Source: Tepidibacter sp.
Lineage (GTDB): Bacteria > Bacillota > Clostridia > Peptostreptococcales > Peptostreptococcaceae
Assembly (NCBI RefSeq): GCF_025210165.1
Contig: NZ_JAOASI010000010.1
Coordinates: 23,547-87,546 of the forward strand
Length of the DNA: 64,000 nt
Direction of reading: 5' to 3'
The notes beneath the pieces were generated by a model. It made no database searches, had not been told where the DNA came from, and was given only the letters and a program-made list of their open reading frames with translations. Shown one piece after another: positions 1-8,888 of this stretch (the stretch's first letter is position 1; every line of letters begins with the position of its first letter). The position numbers and the translations under genes are program-made.

Positions 1-1319
1 ATACTAAAGGATTTGATAAACTAAAAAATTATGCCCAAAAGTTTACTCCTGATTATGTAAAAGAGGAAACTGGAGTACTTGAGGATATTTTATATAGTAT
101 TGCTAGAGACTTTTATCTTAACTCACCAAGCTCATTAAATCATTCAGGAAACGGAATTGAGCATCATGAAAATGGAGTTAACAATACAAGGTTAATTGCA
201 TGTATAGGAGCACTTTGCGGTTGTATAGACAAAATGGGTGGCGAACTTCTGATGAGAGGAATGGGGTCTAGAGCACTAACTTTATATGATGAAATTCCTT
301 TAGAAGATATTAAGCCTATTGGAGCAGATGAATATCCGCTTCTTTATAAATATAGGAAGGAATGCAACTCTATGCTTGCAGTAGAAACAATTTTAAGTGG
401 AAATCCTTACGATATTAAGGGAATGATAGTTACTGCTTCAAACCCAGTTCTTACAAATCCTAACTCTAATAAAGTAAAGAAGGCTTTAGAAAAATTAGAA
501 CTTCTAGTAGTAAGAGATTTATTTATGACACAAACAGCAAAGCTTGCAGATTATATACTACCAGCAGCATCTTTTCTTGAAAGGTCTGAACTTGTACTAC
601 ATTCAACTATAAAAAGGGTGGGTCTTAGAAAAAGAATATTAAGGTATGAAGACTGCCAAGATGAATATGAATTTTTAGAAAGCTTATCTAAAAAACTTGG
701 AATTAAAGAATATTTCTCATGGGATAATGAAGATGATGTAAATAAATGGATTCTTAAAGGAACTACAGTGTCTTATGATGAACTTAATGAGTCAAAGCTT
801 GGTATTAAGTATGGAGAGATTGAGTATAAAAAATACGAAGAAGAACCATTTAATACTCCTTCAGGAAAAATAGAGTTTGTATCTGAACAGTTAAAGGATC
901 TTGGCTATAGTGAACTTCCTGAATATAAATCACCTTCATATAATGATTTATCATATAAAGATTATCCATATGTATTAATCACTGGTGCAAGAAAGTTCTA
1001 TCACGTTCAATCAAGAAAAGATACTATGCCTGATTATTTAAAAGAAAAAATAGTTTCTGAAGTTGAAATTCATCCAAAAGATGCAGAAATCCTAAAGCTT
1101 AAAGATAAAGATTTTATAAGAGTTACTAGTAGAATAGGTAGTATAGAAATGCCAGTAAAAATTGTTGCACAAACTGATATATTGCCTGGTGTTATACAAA
1201 TTACTCATGGATGGGACAGTTCAAATGCTAACTTAATCACTGATGATTTAACGAATGACAATCTTAGCGGATTCCCAAATTTAAGATCTTTAGCTGTTAA
1301 TATAGAGAAAGTAGATTAA
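1..1319 (+). CDS. Molybdopterin-dependent oxidoreductase, C-terminal part (5' end outside window)
   Basis: The open frame runs from base 3 to the stop at 1317-1319 without an upstream start, so this is the 3' part of a larger gene. An internal ATG at 234 is not the real start, because the frame before it reads as good protein and continues the same domain. Visible parts are the end of the Mo-bis-MGD binding core (around GNGIEHHENG and GALCGCIDKMGGE) and the dinucleotide-binding beta-barrel near the C-terminus (YPYVLITGARKFYHVQSR, then IRVTSRIGSIEMPVKI). These are typical of the DMSO reductase superfamily, such as formate dehydrogenase-like, thiosulfate reductase-like and acetylene hydratase-like enzymes. 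The active-site Cys/Sec and the 4Fe-4S binding region lie outside the window, so the substrate cannot be inferred. It is followed at once by a strong terminator. Confidence 0.85.
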   Translation, partial: TKGFDKLKNYAQKFTPDYVKEETGVLEDILYSIARDFYLNSPSSLNHSGNGIEHHENGVNNTRLIACIGALCGCIDKMGGELLMRGMGSRALTLYDEIPLEDIKPIGADEYPLLYKYRKECNSMLAVETILSGNPYDIKGMIVTASNPVLTNPNSNKVKKALEKLELLVVRDLFMTQTAKLADYILPAASFLERSELVLHSTIKRVGLRKRILRYEDCQDEYEFLESLSKKLGIKEYFSWDNEDDVNKWILKGTTVSYDELNESKLGIKYGEIEYKKYEEEPFNTPSGKIEFVSEQLKDLGYSELPEYKSPSYNDLSYKDYPYVLITGARKFYHVQSRKDTMPDYLKEKIVSEVEIHPKDAEILKLKDKDFIRVTSRIGSIEMPVKIVAQTDILPGVIQITHGWDSSNANLITDDLTNDNLSGFPNLRSLAVNIEKVD

Positions 1320-1322
1320 AGA

Positions 1323-1366
1323 AAAAAAGTGTGTAATCTCCACTAGTGGAAGTTACACACTTTTTT
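1323..1366 (+). terminator. Rho-independent terminator of the molybdopterin oxidoreductase
   Basis: An inverted repeat with arms around 1323-1336 and 1353-1366 (GTGTGTAA against TTACACAC, plus an inner TCCACTAGTGGA stem) is followed by a T-run. It begins 4 bases after the stop codon. Confidence 0.9.
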
Positions 1367-1367
1367 C

Positions 1368-1396
1368 TTTACAAAATTAAAAGAGTGGTATATAAT
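1368..1396 (+). promoter_or_regulatory. Sigma-A-type promoter of the GntR/ABC operon
   Basis: TTTACA at 1368-1373 and TATAAT at 1391-1396 are separated by exactly 17 bases. The -35 box lies directly against the T-tract of the preceding terminator. The start codon of the GntR gene is 69 bases downstream of the -10 box, which leaves room for an operator. Confidence 0.7.
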
Positions 1397-1464
1397 CAAA
1401 ACTGTGCTATGAACAATAATACAGATGACACATGTAATATAGATAGAACGGAAGGAGGGTATAA

Positions 1465-1851
1465 ATGTTTGAATTAGACTTAAGAAGCAGGTTACCTATA
1501 TATGAGCAATTAGTGGATAAATTTAAAGAACTTATAATTAGTGAGGTACTAAAAGTGGATGAAAAGCTACCTTCGGTGCGTACACTTTCAAAACAGCTTA
1601 CAATTAATCCTAATACTATTCAAAAGGCTTATAGAGAATTAGAAAGACAAGGATATATATATTCTATAAAAGGGAAAGGAAGTTTTGTAATGTCATCAGC
1701 TCAAACTACAAATTCTGAGAAGTTAAAAACTATAAAAAAAGAGTTAGTTAAGAATTTATCTGAAGCTATTTATTTGGGAATTGATAAAAATGAAATTATA
1801 GATATGATTGAAGAAGCTGAGATTTTAGTTAAAGGAGGAGAGAATAAATGA
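1465..1851 (+). CDS. GntR-family regulator, YtrA subfamily
   Basis: This 128-residue protein has an N-terminal winged helix (residues about 8-75, with LPSVRTLSKQLTINPNT and GYIYSIKGKGSFV) followed by a short helical tail of about 50 residues. That architecture defines the YtrA subfamily, in which the tail serves mainly for dimerisation. The start follows GGAAGGAGGG with good spacing. The stop overlaps the ATG of the ABC ATPase by 4 bases, so the two are translationally coupled. By family precedent it represses its own operon, which encodes an ABC exporter often linked to cell-envelope stress or antibiotic peptides. The inducer is not visible. Confidence 0.9.
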   Translation: MFELDLRSRLPIYEQLVDKFKELIISEVLKVDEKLPSVRTLSKQLTINPNTIQKAYRELERQGYIYSIKGKGSFVMSSAQTTNSEKLKTIKKELVKNLSEAIYLGIDKNEIIDMIEEAEILVKGGENK

Positions 1852-2744
1852 TTGAAGTAAAAAGTGCTAGCAAATCTTTTGAAAATCTAAAAGCTCTAGA
1901 TGATGTAAGTTTAAGTGTTCAAAAAGGTTCAGTATATGGATTAGTAGGATCAAATGGTGCTGGAAAAACTACACTTTTAAAGCTTATAGCAGGAATTTAT
2001 AAGCAAGATAGTGGAGATGTATACATAGATGAGAATGAGGTATATGAGAATATAGATATCAAATCGGATATAATATTTATGTCAGATGATTTGTACTTCT
2101 TTTTTCAATACACGATAAAAGAAATGGCAAAATTCTATAAGAGAATTTATCCAAATTGGAATGAGGAAAGATTTAATAATCTTCAAAAGGTTTTTAATCT
2201 AAATATTAAGAAAAGAATTAGCAGTTTATCTAAAGGTATGCAAAGACAGGTTGCATTTTGGCTTACATTATCTACAATGCCAAAGATTATGATTCTAGAT
2301 GAGCCTGTTGATGGATTAGACCCTGTTATGAGAAAAAAAGTAAAGAATTTGATTATTCAAGATGTAGCAGAAAGAGACATGACAGTATTTATATCTTCTC
2401 ATAACCTTAGAGAACTTGAAGATATATGTGACCATATCGGTATACTTCATAAAGGAAAAATGGTTATACAAAAGGATTTAGATGATTTAAAATCCAATGT
2501 TCACAAGATACAAGTTGCTTTTGATAAGATACCACAAGACATTTTAAAGGATGAAGGAATTCTTTATAAGGAAGAAAGAGGAAGCATTCTTTTATTAATA
2601 GTTAAAGGAAATAAAGAAGAAATAATAGATAAATTACAAAAATATGAACCAAAGATATTAGACGTATTACCATTAACCTTAGAAGAAATATTCATTTACG
2701 AAATGGGGGGAATAGGATATGAAATCGAAAACATCATTTTTTAA
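1848..2744 (+). CDS. ABC transporter ATP-binding protein
   Basis: This 298-residue cytoplasmic ATPase carries the Walker A motif GSNGAGKTTLL near residue 35, the signature LSKGMQRQ near residue 128 and Walker B IMILDEPVDGLD. The H-loop SSHN follows. The C-terminal 80 residues form a regulatory extension. The start overlaps the GntR gene by 4 bases, and the end overlaps the next gene by 26 bases in another frame. That overlap strongly indicates one operon and coupled translation. It pairs with the downstream permease as an exporter of the YtrB/BcrA type. The substrate is unknown. Confidence 0.92.
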   Translation: MIEVKSASKSFENLKALDDVSLSVQKGSVYGLVGSNGAGKTTLLKLIAGIYKQDSGDVYIDENEVYENIDIKSDIIFMSDDLYFFFQYTIKEMAKFYKRIYPNWNEERFNNLQKVFNLNIKKRISSLSKGMQRQVAFWLTLSTMPKIMILDEPVDGLDPVMRKKVKNLIIQDVAERDMTVFISSHNLRELEDICDHIGILHKGKMVIQKDLDDLKSNVHKIQVAFDKIPQDILKDEGILYKEERGSILLLIVKGNKEEIIDKLQKYEPKILDVLPLTLEEIFIYEMGGIGYEIENIIF

Positions 2745-4731
2745 TAAAGGAATAGTGATTAATGAATTAAAGAGATTTTATTGGGTAGGAATAGTTTATT
2801 TGTTAAGCTTATTCTTTAGCGTACCAATGGCTATTATTATGGAGAATAATAATATGAAGAATTATGAATTTTACGGGTATTCTAATGTTATAAAACAAAT
2901 ATTTGAATTTAGAACTGGTCAAACACCATTACTTTGGTTTGTACCTATTCTAGTAGGTTTACTATTATTCAGATATATGCAGGTTAAAAAATCCTCTGAT
3001 ATGGTACATTCTCTTCCTGTAAAAAGAAAAGTAATATACAACAGTCAGTTACTTGTTGGAATATTACTTATAACAATACCACTGATCATTACTACTATTA
3101 TATGTGCTATATTAAATTCAACACTAAGCTATAATGAGCATTATAAAGAGGTTGTACATATAGTAGATATTATAAGATGGGGTGGAATAAGTATATTTTT
3201 AGGCATATTAATCTTTATGTTTACAGCTTTAGTAGGAATGATTACAGGAATATCTGCGATTCAAGGGGTACTAAGTTGTATATTCTTATTTTTACCTGTA
3301 GGCTTGACTGGATTAATTTTATATAATACTGATATACTTATAGATGGATTTAATGCTAATCTTTTTTTAAGAGGAGATTTACTGAAATTATCTCCATTAA
3401 CTATAGCTTCTGAAGTATCAAGTAAAGATCTTACAAGCTTAAAAGCAATAATAACATACATAATAATTTATATTATATTATATTACGTATCAAGATTTTT
3501 ATATAACAAAAGAAATCTAGAATCTGCATCTCAATCTATTGCTTTTAAAGAATTTAAGCCTGTATTCAAATATGGAGTAACCTTTTGTAGTATGCTACTA
3601 GGGGGTCTTTATTTTGGAGGAATGAGAAATGGTATTTATTGGTTAATTCTAGGGTATATTGTTACTTCTCTAATCGGATATATTATCGCAGAGATAACTA
3701 TAAAAAAATCCTTAAGAGTATTAGGAAGTTTAAAAGGATACCTTATATATCTGGGGATAATAGGATTAATTTTATTAGGAATGAAATTTGATGTCCTTGG
3801 ATATGAAAAACATATTCCTAGTTTAGATAAAGTAGAGAGTATATATTTTGACAATAATTTTTATAGATTGATGGATAAAGAAACAGTATTTTATCATGAT
3901 AAAAATAATTGGGAAAATATTCAACAACTTCATGCTCAAATAATCAACAATAAACAAAAAGGTTCAGAAATAGAAAGTTTTGATGGAAATGTTGCAATAG
4001 TATATAAATTAAAAAATGGAAAGACTATAAAAAGATTGTATGGAATTAATAAAGAAGAGTATGCTAAATACTTAAAAAGTATTTATGAATCAAAGGAATA
4101 CAAAAAAATAAATAATAGAATCTTTGATATTACTGACGTAGATGTCGATAGAATAATAATTTCACCTAGAGAACCTAGTAATAAACAAGCATCTATAATT
4201 GATAGAGAAGATATTAAAGAATGTATAGATATTTTAAAAAATGAAATAAATAACCAGAAATATGAAGATATGATAGATAACAAAATGGAGTGGGCACATA
4301 TAGATATTTCATTAAAAGAAGATAAAAATAGAAAAGAAGAAGATGAGAATTTTATAGAAGGAAAGTATAACCATGGCATAAATATGCAGTGGGAGAAGTC
4401 TTTTGTGAAATTTGAAAAATGGTTAGAAGAAAAAGACTACCTAAAAAATTCAAGAATAACTACAGAGGATGTAGCCTATGCTGTTGTTGAAAAAAGAGAA
4501 AAGATAGATGATATTCATATTGATGAAAATAATAAAAATGTAAAGAGATTAGATATATTAGACAAGGATAAAATAGAAGTATGCTTGAGAAATTATGAAA
4601 ATAAATATTATAAAAAAGATTCAAATGCAAAGTATGTTATAGGGTTTTACTCAGAGGATAAACAAAATATATTCTATGGAAGTTTTAATGAAGACAATGC
4701 TCCTGATTTTATTAAAGACTTTTTTAAGTAA
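2719..4731 (+). CDS. ABC transporter permease with large extracytoplasmic C-terminal region
   Basis: This 670-residue protein has six to eight membrane segments in roughly its first 370 residues, among them VGIVYLLSLFFSVPMAI, LLVGILLITIPLIITTII and YIIIYIILYYVSRFLY. A hydrophilic, lysine- and glutamate-rich region of about 300 residues follows and is probably outside the cell. This resembles YtrC/YtrD-like and DUF6449-type permeases found next to YtrA regulators. The start ATG at 2719 lies inside the end of the ATPase gene behind a GGGGGG ribosome site. No extracellular peptidase or binding motif was recognised in the long tail, so the substrate is not assigned. Confidence 0.8.
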   Translation: MKSKTSFFNKGIVINELKRFYWVGIVYLLSLFFSVPMAIIMENNNMKNYEFYGYSNVIKQIFEFRTGQTPLLWFVPILVGLLLFRYMQVKKSSDMVHSLPVKRKVIYNSQLLVGILLITIPLIITTIICAILNSTLSYNEHYKEVVHIVDIIRWGGISIFLGILIFMFTALVGMITGISAIQGVLSCIFLFLPVGLTGLILYNTDILIDGFNANLFLRGDLLKLSPLTIASEVSSKDLTSLKAIITYIIIYIILYYVSRFLYNKRNLESASQSIAFKEFKPVFKYGVTFCSMLLGGLYFGGMRNGIYWLILGYIVTSLIGYIIAEITIKKSLRVLGSLKGYLIYLGIIGLILLGMKFDVLGYEKHIPSLDKVESIYFDNNFYRLMDKETVFYHDKNNWENIQQLHAQIINNKQKGSEIESFDGNVAIVYKLKNGKTIKRLYGINKEEYAKYLKSIYESKEYKKINNRIFDITDVDVDRIIISPREPSNKQASIIDREDIKECIDILKNEINNQKYEDMIDNKMEWAHIDISLKEDKNRKEEDENFIEGKYNHGINMQWEKSFVKFEKWLEEKDYLKNSRITTEDVAYAVVEKREKIDDIHIDENNKNVKRLDILDKDKIEVCLRNYENKYYKKDSNAKYVIGFYSEDKQNIFYGSFNEDNAPDFIKDFFK

Positions 4732-4801
4732 AAAATATGCGTTATATTATGTTTATATCCTCAATCAAATTTTTGAAGTTTTCGTAGATTAAATTAAGTT
4801 A

Positions 4802-4846
4802 TGCCTCTAAGTGGAAAGTAATTTCCTTTTAGAGGCAAATTTTTTG
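4802..4846 (+). terminator. Rho-independent terminator of the ABC operon
   Basis: TGCCTCTAA at 4802-4810 pairs with TTAGAGGCA at 4829-4837, with an inner GGAAA/TTTCC stem. A T-run starts at 4840. It lies about 70 bases after the permease stop. Confidence 0.85.
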
Positions 4847-4885
4847 AGTATTTCAAAAATATACAATGTATTCCAAAATATGCTT

Positions 4886-4899
4886 ATTTCATGTATAAT
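4886..4899 (+). promoter_or_regulatory. Candidate promoter -10 region, block shared with 6898-6911
   Basis: A TATAAT box at 4894-4899 ends a 14-base block that recurs identically at 6898-6911 upstream of the sensor kinase. TTGTAG follows within a few bases in both copies. The -35 region (TTCCAA at 4871-4876, 17-base spacing) is weak. Confidence 0.45.
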
Positions 4900-4948
4900 A
4901 TCTTGTAGAGATTATATTACAAAAGAAAAAAACAAAGGGGGACTTTTT

Positions 4949-5776
4949 ATGAATAAAAAAAGCAAATTATTGACTTTTTTACTATCTATGTTACCAGGTT
5001 TATCTCATGTATATCTTGATAATATACAAAGGGGAGCAGTATTTTTTACAAGTTTAGTTTTAAATTTATTTATGATGTTTTTTACAATTGAGATCTTAGG
5101 AATATATGAAGGGGAAACATTAGCAGTAGTATTTCCTGTTATTTGGTTAATAGGTATGGTTGATAGTATGGTTTTAGTAGATAAAATAAATAAAGGATAT
5201 ATAGGTAGTATTGAAGATTATAATGAAGAATTTAATCTACGATGGGGAAGTAAGATTAAAAATAAAAAAGTCATAGCTACAGCTTTATCTATAATTCCAG
5301 GAGCGGGTCATATGTATCTGAATTTAAAGGAACAGGGAGTTTGGTTAATGGGAGCTTTTTTCTTACCGTTTTTTCTCACTGATCTTTTAGAAGTTAACTT
5401 TTTCATGATTTTAGTACCTATAGTTTGGTTTTACAGCTTATTTGACGCTATGCACAAAGCATCAGAAGAAAATTTAGAAGATACAGGAATATCTATGTTT
5501 AAGGGATTAAAAGAAAATACATTTTTCACAAAAGAGAAAAGTAAAATATTTGGATATATATTAATTAGCATAGGTTGTATAGCAATATTTCAAAATATAC
5601 TAATTGATGGAGTTTACACTTTAATTAGGCATTTAGGTATTACAGAACACTTAAATATGTATAGAATTAAAAGATATCTAAAAACAGGGATTATAGGTAT
5701 TTTATTCATAATATCTGGAATAAAGCTTCTTAAGGGTAGTAAAAAATATAATCTACATAAAGGAGAGGAAGTTTAG
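4949..5776 (+). CDS. Polytopic membrane protein, TM2-like/envelope protein
   Basis: This 275-residue membrane protein has two copies of a motif with PG and a following GH/SH pair (LLSMLPGLSHVYLDN near residue 10 and ALSIIPGAGHMYLNL near residue 110). Each copy is followed by paired membrane helices, as in TM2-type domains. The last 50 residues carry two further helices similar to the LiaI/LiaF TM module. The start chosen is the ATG at 4949, preceded by AAAGGGGG. The open frame extends upstream to 4811 but would run through the promoter and a terminator. The stop shares a base with the GTG start of the next gene, so the two form one operon. The function is unknown; an envelope-stress or cell-surface role is inference from the neighbour. 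Confidence 0.7.
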   Translation: MNKKSKLLTFLLSMLPGLSHVYLDNIQRGAVFFTSLVLNLFMMFFTIEILGIYEGETLAVVFPVIWLIGMVDSMVLVDKINKGYIGSIEDYNEEFNLRWGSKIKNKKVIATALSIIPGAGHMYLNLKEQGVWLMGAFFLPFFLTDLLEVNFFMILVPIVWFYSLFDAMHKASEENLEDTGISMFKGLKENTFFTKEKSKIFGYILISIGCIAIFQNILIDGVYTLIRHLGITEHLNMYRIKRYLKTGIIGILFIISGIKLLKGSKKYNLHKGEEV

Positions 5777-6717
5777 TGCGAAAATGGAGAGTGGGAAACT
5801 TATCCTCAGGTATTATGTTTATTATACTAGGAGTAGGTTTATTAGCGTCTTTATTAAAGGGAGTAGAAATAACTGAATATATATTTAAATTTTGGCCTGT
5901 AGTTTTAATAATACTTGGATTTGAAATCATAGCTTATGTTTATTTTTCAAAGGAAGAGCAATCAAAGGTGAAATATGATGTTTTGAGTATGTTTATGATT
6001 ATATTAGTAGGTATATTTAGTATAGGAGCTTATACAATATATTCCCTTGATATAATGTCAAAATTATCAAGCTGTATACATAGACAAGAATATAGTACTT
6101 TGATTAATGATCAAGAAATTGATTTAGATAACAATATAAAAAAAGTAATAGTAGATTATCCAAGACATTATACATATGCAACATTAGATATAAAAGAGGG
6201 TGTTAATAATAAAGTTATAGTTTCAGGAAAAGGAACAGTTTTAGCAACTTCAAAAGAAGAATCGGAGAATATTATAAATAGCTCAAAAATAAAGTCAAGA
6301 AAAGTTGGAGATAATTTATATATAGAATTTGAAGATTTAGCAAGAGCTGAAAATTTAAATTCAGGAGTTACTTGGGTTGAACATACTATATTTTTACCGG
6401 GAAATAAAAATATTGAAATAGAAGGTAATAATCAAAATATAAATATAGATGGAGATGCTGTAAAAAATAAATGGATTATAAAAAGGCCCTCAGGTGTAGA
6501 CATAAATATTGATACAGAGGATAGTTTAGATATATTTGCAACAGTAAAAAATAATTCTAACGGATTGATAGGGAATGTAGAGTGGAATAAAAGTGATGAG
6601 TTACAGGATGAAGAATCTGATAATAGTTACATAAAAGGAAATGTTAAATTTAATGAAGGCTTAAATAAAATTTATATAACCCAATGTGAAGAGGTTAAAG
6701 TAAATACTTTATATTAG
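5776..6717 (+). CDS. LiaF-like membrane protein (LiaI/LiaF TM region plus beta-rich C-terminus)
   Basis: This 313-residue protein starts at GTG, overlapping the upstream stop by one base, behind AGGAGAGG. Residues about 8-100 hold four short hydrophobic helices with the SGIMFIILGVGLL and FWPVVLIILGFEII patterns seen in LiaI/LiaF-type TM domains. The remaining 200 residues are a beta-rich extracytoplasmic domain resembling DUF4097-type adhesin folds (for example NIEIEGNNQNINIDGDAV). Proteins like this often sit in operons that sense or buffer envelope stress. A strong terminator ends the two-gene operon. Confidence 0.7.
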   Translation: MRKWRVGNLSSGIMFIILGVGLLASLLKGVEITEYIFKFWPVVLIILGFEIIAYVYFSKEEQSKVKYDVLSMFMIILVGIFSIGAYTIYSLDIMSKLSSCIHRQEYSTLINDQEIDLDNNIKKVIVDYPRHYTYATLDIKEGVNNKVIVSGKGTVLATSKEESENIINSSKIKSRKVGDNLYIEFEDLARAENLNSGVTWVEHTIFLPGNKNIEIEGNNQNINIDGDAVKNKWIIKRPSGVDINIDTEDSLDIFATVKNNSNGLIGNVEWNKSDELQDEESDNSYIKGNVKFNEGLNKIYITQCEEVKVNTLY

Positions 6718-6761
6718 GCATATTCAAAAAATAAATTAGTCATCTTACTCGTCCTTTTGAT

Positions 6762-6820
6762 AAAAAAGATGTATATCGAAAAATCTAATAAAATAGATAT
6801 TTTGATATACATCTTTTTTT
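6762..6820 (+). terminator. Rho-independent terminator
   Basis: AAAAAAGATGTATATC starting at 6762 pairs with GATATACATCTTTTTTT ending at 6820. It is one long near-perfect stem with its own T-run, 45 bases after the LiaF-like gene. Confidence 0.9.
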
Positions 6821-6897
6821 GTTGAATTTAACGTATAAGATTACATATGAATACAAAAAACATGATATATATATAAATTTTTATAAAATATACATAT

Positions 6898-6911
6898 ATT
6901 TCATGTATAAT
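6898..6911 (+). promoter_or_regulatory. Candidate promoter -10 block of the orphan kinase
   Basis: This is the same 14-base block as at 4886-4899, with TATAAT at 6906-6911, and it is about 70 bases upstream of the TTG start. The -35 sequence is poor. Confidence 0.4.
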
Positions 6912-6980
6912 GTTGTAGGGAAGAATTTTAAAAATTATAGACATAATATGTCTATAATAGTTTTTTTGGGGGGGAAAATT

Positions 6981-8402
6981 TTGATAAGAATACAGAAAGT
7001 AGATCAACAACGGACTATTATATTTAGTCTGATTAATTGTTTAAGTATATTATTAGGCTTAATCTGTTACTGTTATCAAATTAAATTAAATAATATTACT
7101 GTTGTAAGTGTAGGTATTTTATTATTAATTTTAAATATATTATCAGTAATAATAAGTATAAAAATGAAGGCTTACACTAATGGGATAGAGGAGAGGCTTT
7201 GTATGTTTGAGGAAATTGTTGAGGAATCACCAAATGCAATTTTTGTACACAGAAAACTGGAGTTTAAATATTTAAATAAAAAAGCAACAGAGCTATTTGG
7301 ACTTAAAAATTCAAAAAATATAATTGGAAAGCCTGTAGAGAATTTTGTAAAATTCAATATGGATGCAGTAGGACAAAAAAGATATGACGCTGTTAAAGAG
7401 GCGAGAAATTTTGAACCTTTGGTAGAAGAGGTGTTTTTTAGAGAAAATGGGAAAATAATTGATATGGAAATATTCAGCAACAACATAGAAGTAAAAGGGA
7501 ATAATTATGCATTAGTTCTATGTAGAAATGTAATTGAAAAAAAGAAAATATTAGAGTTAAAGGAAAAAATATATTTAGAAGAAAAAAAATTAAGAGAGAA
7601 GATACAACATGATAGAATAAAGGATGAATTTTTTGCTAATCTATCACATGAATTAAGAACTCCTTTAACTATAATTTTAGGGACAATGCAATTATTTGAA
7701 AATACATCTGAAGCAATAATACCCAAGAAAAATAAAAGATTTAAAACATTGAAACAGAATGGTTATAGATTATTAAGATTAATAAATAATTTGATAGATA
7801 TTACTAAAATAGATTCAGGGTATTTTGATATAAATATGGATAAATATAATATAGTATCTGTAGTTGAAGAGATTACATCATCAGTTATAGATTATGTAGA
7901 GAATAAGGGGCTATATATAGAATTTGATACAGAAGTTGAGGAAAAAATAGTGAATTGTCATATCGAGAGTATGGACAGAATTATACTTAACTTATTATCA
8001 AATGCTGTTAAATTTACACCGGAAGGTGGAAGGATAGTTGTTAATATATTTGATGAGGTTGATAATGTCAAAATTGTAGTGAAAGATACAGGAATTGGAA
8101 TAAAAGAGGAAAATATTAATTTGATTTTTGATAGATTTAGACAGGTAGATAAATCTTTTACAAGGAATCATGAGGGTAGCGGGATAGGGTTATCTATAGT
8201 CAAATCGTTAGTAGAAATGCAAGGAGGAACAATTTCTTTAAGTAGTGAATACGGTAAGGGAAGTGAATTTGTTATAACATTACCTGTTGAAGATGAATTT
8301 ACAAATCAAAGTGCAAACCTAACAATGGAAAAAGGAGACTATATGAAACAGAAGGTTAATATAGAATTTTCAGATATATATAATCTAAAACTAGAATGTT
8401 AG
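6981..8402 (+). CDS. PAS-domain sensor histidine kinase, orphan
   Basis: This 473-residue kinase has two N-terminal membrane helices (residues about 10-60) and a PAS domain (about 75-175, with EESPNAIFVHRKLEFKYLN). The dimerisation and phosphoacceptor helix carries SHELRTPL, with the histidine near residue 223. A complete HATPase follows, with N box NLLSNAVKFTPEGG, G1 DTGIGI, F box FDRFRQVD and G2 GSGIGLSIV. The start chosen is TTG at 6981, directly behind a run of seven G bases. An open frame extends to 6819, but it would cross the upstream terminator and the promoter. No response regulator is adjacent. Clostridial orphan kinases of this build often act on Spo0A; that is family-level inference only. 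Confidence 0.85.
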   Translation: MIRIQKVDQQRTIIFSLINCLSILLGLICYCYQIKLNNITVVSVGILLLILNILSVIISIKMKAYTNGIEERLCMFEEIVEESPNAIFVHRKLEFKYLNKKATELFGLKNSKNIIGKPVENFVKFNMDAVGQKRYDAVKEARNFEPLVEEVFFRENGKIIDMEIFSNNIEVKGNNYALVLCRNVIEKKKILELKEKIYLEEKKLREKIQHDRIKDEFFANLSHELRTPLTIILGTMQLFENTSEAIIPKKNKRFKTLKQNGYRLLRLINNLIDITKIDSGYFDINMDKYNIVSVVEEITSSVIDYVENKGLYIEFDTEVEEKIVNCHIESMDRIILNLLSNAVKFTPEGGRIVVNIFDEVDNVKIVVKDTGIGIKEENINLIFDRFRQVDKSFTRNHEGSGIGLSIVKSLVEMQGGTISLSSEYGKGSEFVITLPVEDEFTNQSANLTMEKGDYMKQKVNIEFSDIYNLKLEC

Positions 8403-8411
8403 ACTGAATGT

Positions 8412-8447
8412 AACAAAAAAGATGTGTATATACACATCTTTTTTGTT
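8412..8447. terminator. Bidirectional terminator, perfect 36-base palindrome
   Basis: The 36 bases from 8412 to 8447 equal their own reverse complement. Half-site AACAAAAAAGATGTGTAT gives an A-run on one side and a T-run on the other. It lies between convergent genes and ends within the first base of the facing stop codon. Confidence 0.9.
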
Positions 8448-8878
8448 TATTCTAATCGTTCTAAGAATTCTTTTTTCTTTTCATCTAATTTTTGATTAAG
8501 TTTTTTATAATATTTATAGGATGCAAATGTAAATGACATACCCAATAACTCAGCTGTAGTAATGGTGATAATAGTTGTCGTTCTAAATAGGGGTTTTCCA
8601 AATATAAAGTGATTAATTATAGCAGGAAACATTGATATAATAAATAATAATATAGAAGATAGTATGAATATTTGATATACTTTAAGTTTTCCATAGGCAA
8701 CAATAAAAGTTTGGCGTATTACAGATCCTATTAATAAGCCTATGAAAGAATCCACAAGTAATATGTAGATATCATTTGTTGTAAAATTTTTCAAAGAAAC
8801 TTCTACTAAGCCTACTATAAAACCAATAAGTGCTGATATTATCAAATTAAATATTATATTTTTATTCTTTTCTTTCAT
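8447..8878 (-). CDS. DUF3021 family membrane protein (partner of LytTR regulator)
   Basis: This 143-residue protein has four hydrophobic segments (LIISALIGFIVGLVEV, ILLVDSFIGLLIGSVI, FILSSILLFIISMFPAII, ITTAELLGMSFTFASY) and a charged C-terminal tail. This is the DUF3021 pattern. It starts 10 bases after the LytTR gene on the same strand. In LytTR regulatory systems a small membrane protein encoded next to the regulator restrains its activity. The pairing here supports that role, but the restraint itself is inferred. Confidence 0.85.
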   Translation of the reverse strand: MKEKNKNIIFNLIISALIGFIVGLVEVSLKNFTTNDIYILLVDSFIGLLIGSVIRQTFIVAYGKLKVYQIFILSSILLFIISMFPAIINHFIFGKPLFRTTTIITITTAELLGMSFTFASYKYYKKLNQKLDEKKKEFLERLE

Positions 8879-8888
8879 TTTATAACCT

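Noticed and set aside
6819..6980. 54-residue N-terminal extension of the sensor kinase
   Set aside because: It starts inside the upstream terminator and crosses the -10 box. The TTG at 6981 sits behind a G-run ribosome site.
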